Below are positions 35,051 through 35,689 of a stretch of DNA of 35,689 bases, piece by piece. The notes below the pieces were generated by a model, which saw only the letters and a program-made list of their open reading frames with translations, was not told where the DNA came from and did not search any database. Origin of the DNA: Rodentibacter genomosp. 2 (GTDB taxonomy: Bacteria > Pseudomonadota > Gammaproteobacteria > Enterobacterales > Pasteurellaceae); assembly GCA_001999425.1 (NCBI GenBank), contig MLHP01000042.1:1-35689 (forward strand). The letters run 5' to 3'. The translations under genes and the position numbers were made by a program. Position 1 is the stretch's first letter; every line of letters begins with the position of its first letter.

Positions 35051-35689
35051 TTAATTACGATGTTTAAATCGATAAGATTCATTACCCGTTTCTAAAATAT
35101 GGCAATGGTGAATTAACCTATCTAAAAGTGCATTGGTCATTTTTGCCTCAGTAAACAGCGTCCCCCACTCTGAAAACTCAAGGTTTGTCGTAATAATAAC
35201 ACTGGTATTTTCATGAAGTTGACTCATTAAATGAAACAGTAATGCCCCACCTTTTTGACTAAAAGGTAAGTAGCCTAACTCATCCAAAATGATGATATCT
35301 TGACGAGTCATCTGAGGGACAAGCTTAAATTGTTTCATTTGATTATCCAGCTCAAGCTGATTCACGAAATCCAATACGTTCCAAAATCGTACTTTATAGC
35401 CTTGTTCTGCTGCTTGGATACCAAGTGCCGTTGCTAAGTGCGTTTTCCCTGTACCTGGGCCACCCACTAAAATAATATTACGCTTAGCTTTAATATATTC
35501 ACCATCCAGCAAAAGTTGAAAGTGGGCTTCACCTAAAGGACTCTGCTGAAAGTCAAATTCGGCAAGGGTTCTTTGTTGGGGAAACTTAGCACGTTTAATC
35601 CGCCCTAAGGTTTGGTTAATGCCCCGTTGTGTTATTTCAACATTCAGTAAACGTGCGAGAATATCGAGTGTCGGGCGTTTGCGTCTAAC
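35051..35689 (-). CDS. istB: IstB, helper ATPase of IS21-family transposition (partial at window edge)
   Basis: The frame is open to the window edge, giving ~212 codons; full-length IstB is ~250 aa, so only the N-terminus is missing. The visible start region ([17 protein letters not shown], then [14 protein letters not shown]) is the normal N-terminal domain. Walker A is GGPGTGKTH and Walker [12 protein letters not shown], then the sensor region [17 protein letters not shown]. IstB binds target DNA and activates the IstA transposase. No stop or frameshift was seen, so the gene may be functional if istA is intact. Confidence 0.93.
   Translation of the reverse strand, partial: VRRKRPTLDILARLLNVEITQRGINQTLGRIKRAKFPQQRTLAEFDFQQSPLGEAHFQLLLDGEYIKAKRNIILVGGPGTGKTHLATALGIQAAEQGYKVRFWNVLDFVNQLELDNQMKQFKLVPQMTRQDIIILDELGYLPFSQKGGALLFHLMSQLHENTSVIITTNLEFSEWGTLFTEAKMTNALLDRLIHHCHILETGNESYRFKHRN

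Larger units (their letters stand above)
34987..35689 (-). mobile_element. IS21-family insertion sequence, one end only
   Basis: This comprises the terminal repeats plus istB, which runs off the right edge; istA would lie beyond it. The element ends ~120 nt downstream of tRNA-Asn. Target duplication cannot be seen with one end missing. Confidence 0.8.

Overview
The window looks like a chromosomal segment from the Pasteurellaceae, in the Haemophilus/Aggregatibacter branch. The DNA is AT-rich and carries about 20 copies of the uptake signal core AAGTGCGGT (or its complement ACCGCACTT), many paired head-to-head as terminators. This is the Hin-type uptake dialect, not the Actinobacillus ACAAGCGGT type. 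The nap, yggL-trmB-priA, acrRAB, mtr and loiP genes all read as typical Haemophilus-like proteins. Species cannot be fixed from sequence alone.

Region 1 (1-9540) is the accessory part. A partial gene, possibly a DUF4123-type adaptor tail, overlaps a roughly 990-residue polymorphic effector with a VasX-type N-terminal region and several hydrophobic helices, which suggests a type VI secretion (T6SS) membrane-acting toxin. Four tandem paralogues of a membrane protein (386-397 aa) follow and are likely its immunity proteins. Copies 2-4 are each preceded by a 339-nt, in-frame but start-less copy of the last 112 codons of the effector. Each cassette boundary carries a head-to-head pair of uptake signals. 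The immunity genes fall into two allele classes in the order A-B-B-A, with mosaic stretches. This effector/immunity array is the most interesting structure in the window.

Region 2 (9690-11234) is a lone methyltransferase with a regulatory domain. Region 3 (11407-17577, minus strand) is the complete periplasmic nitrate reductase operon napFDAGHBC, with a strong hairpin between napA and napG. Region 4 (17831-21768) is a ferric-iron ABC importer (fbpABC) with a Fur-box-like site over its promoter. It lies between napF and yggL, which I recall as adjacent in H. influenzae.

Region 5 (21907-26252) is housekeeping: yggL, trmB, priA and ftsN. Region 6 (26338-31305) is the acrR-acrA-acrB efflux operon with a TetR-type operator. 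Region 7 (31422-34440) holds loiP, mtr (with a perfect 26-bp palindrome over its -10 box that resembles a TrpR operator) and a small methyltransferase. Region 8 (34638-34866) is a tRNA-Phe/tRNA-Asn pair with a good promoter. Region 9 (34987-35689) is the end of an IS21-family insertion sequence: the terminal repeats and istB, which runs off the window.

Function was assigned by reading protein motifs and gene order; no database search was possible.
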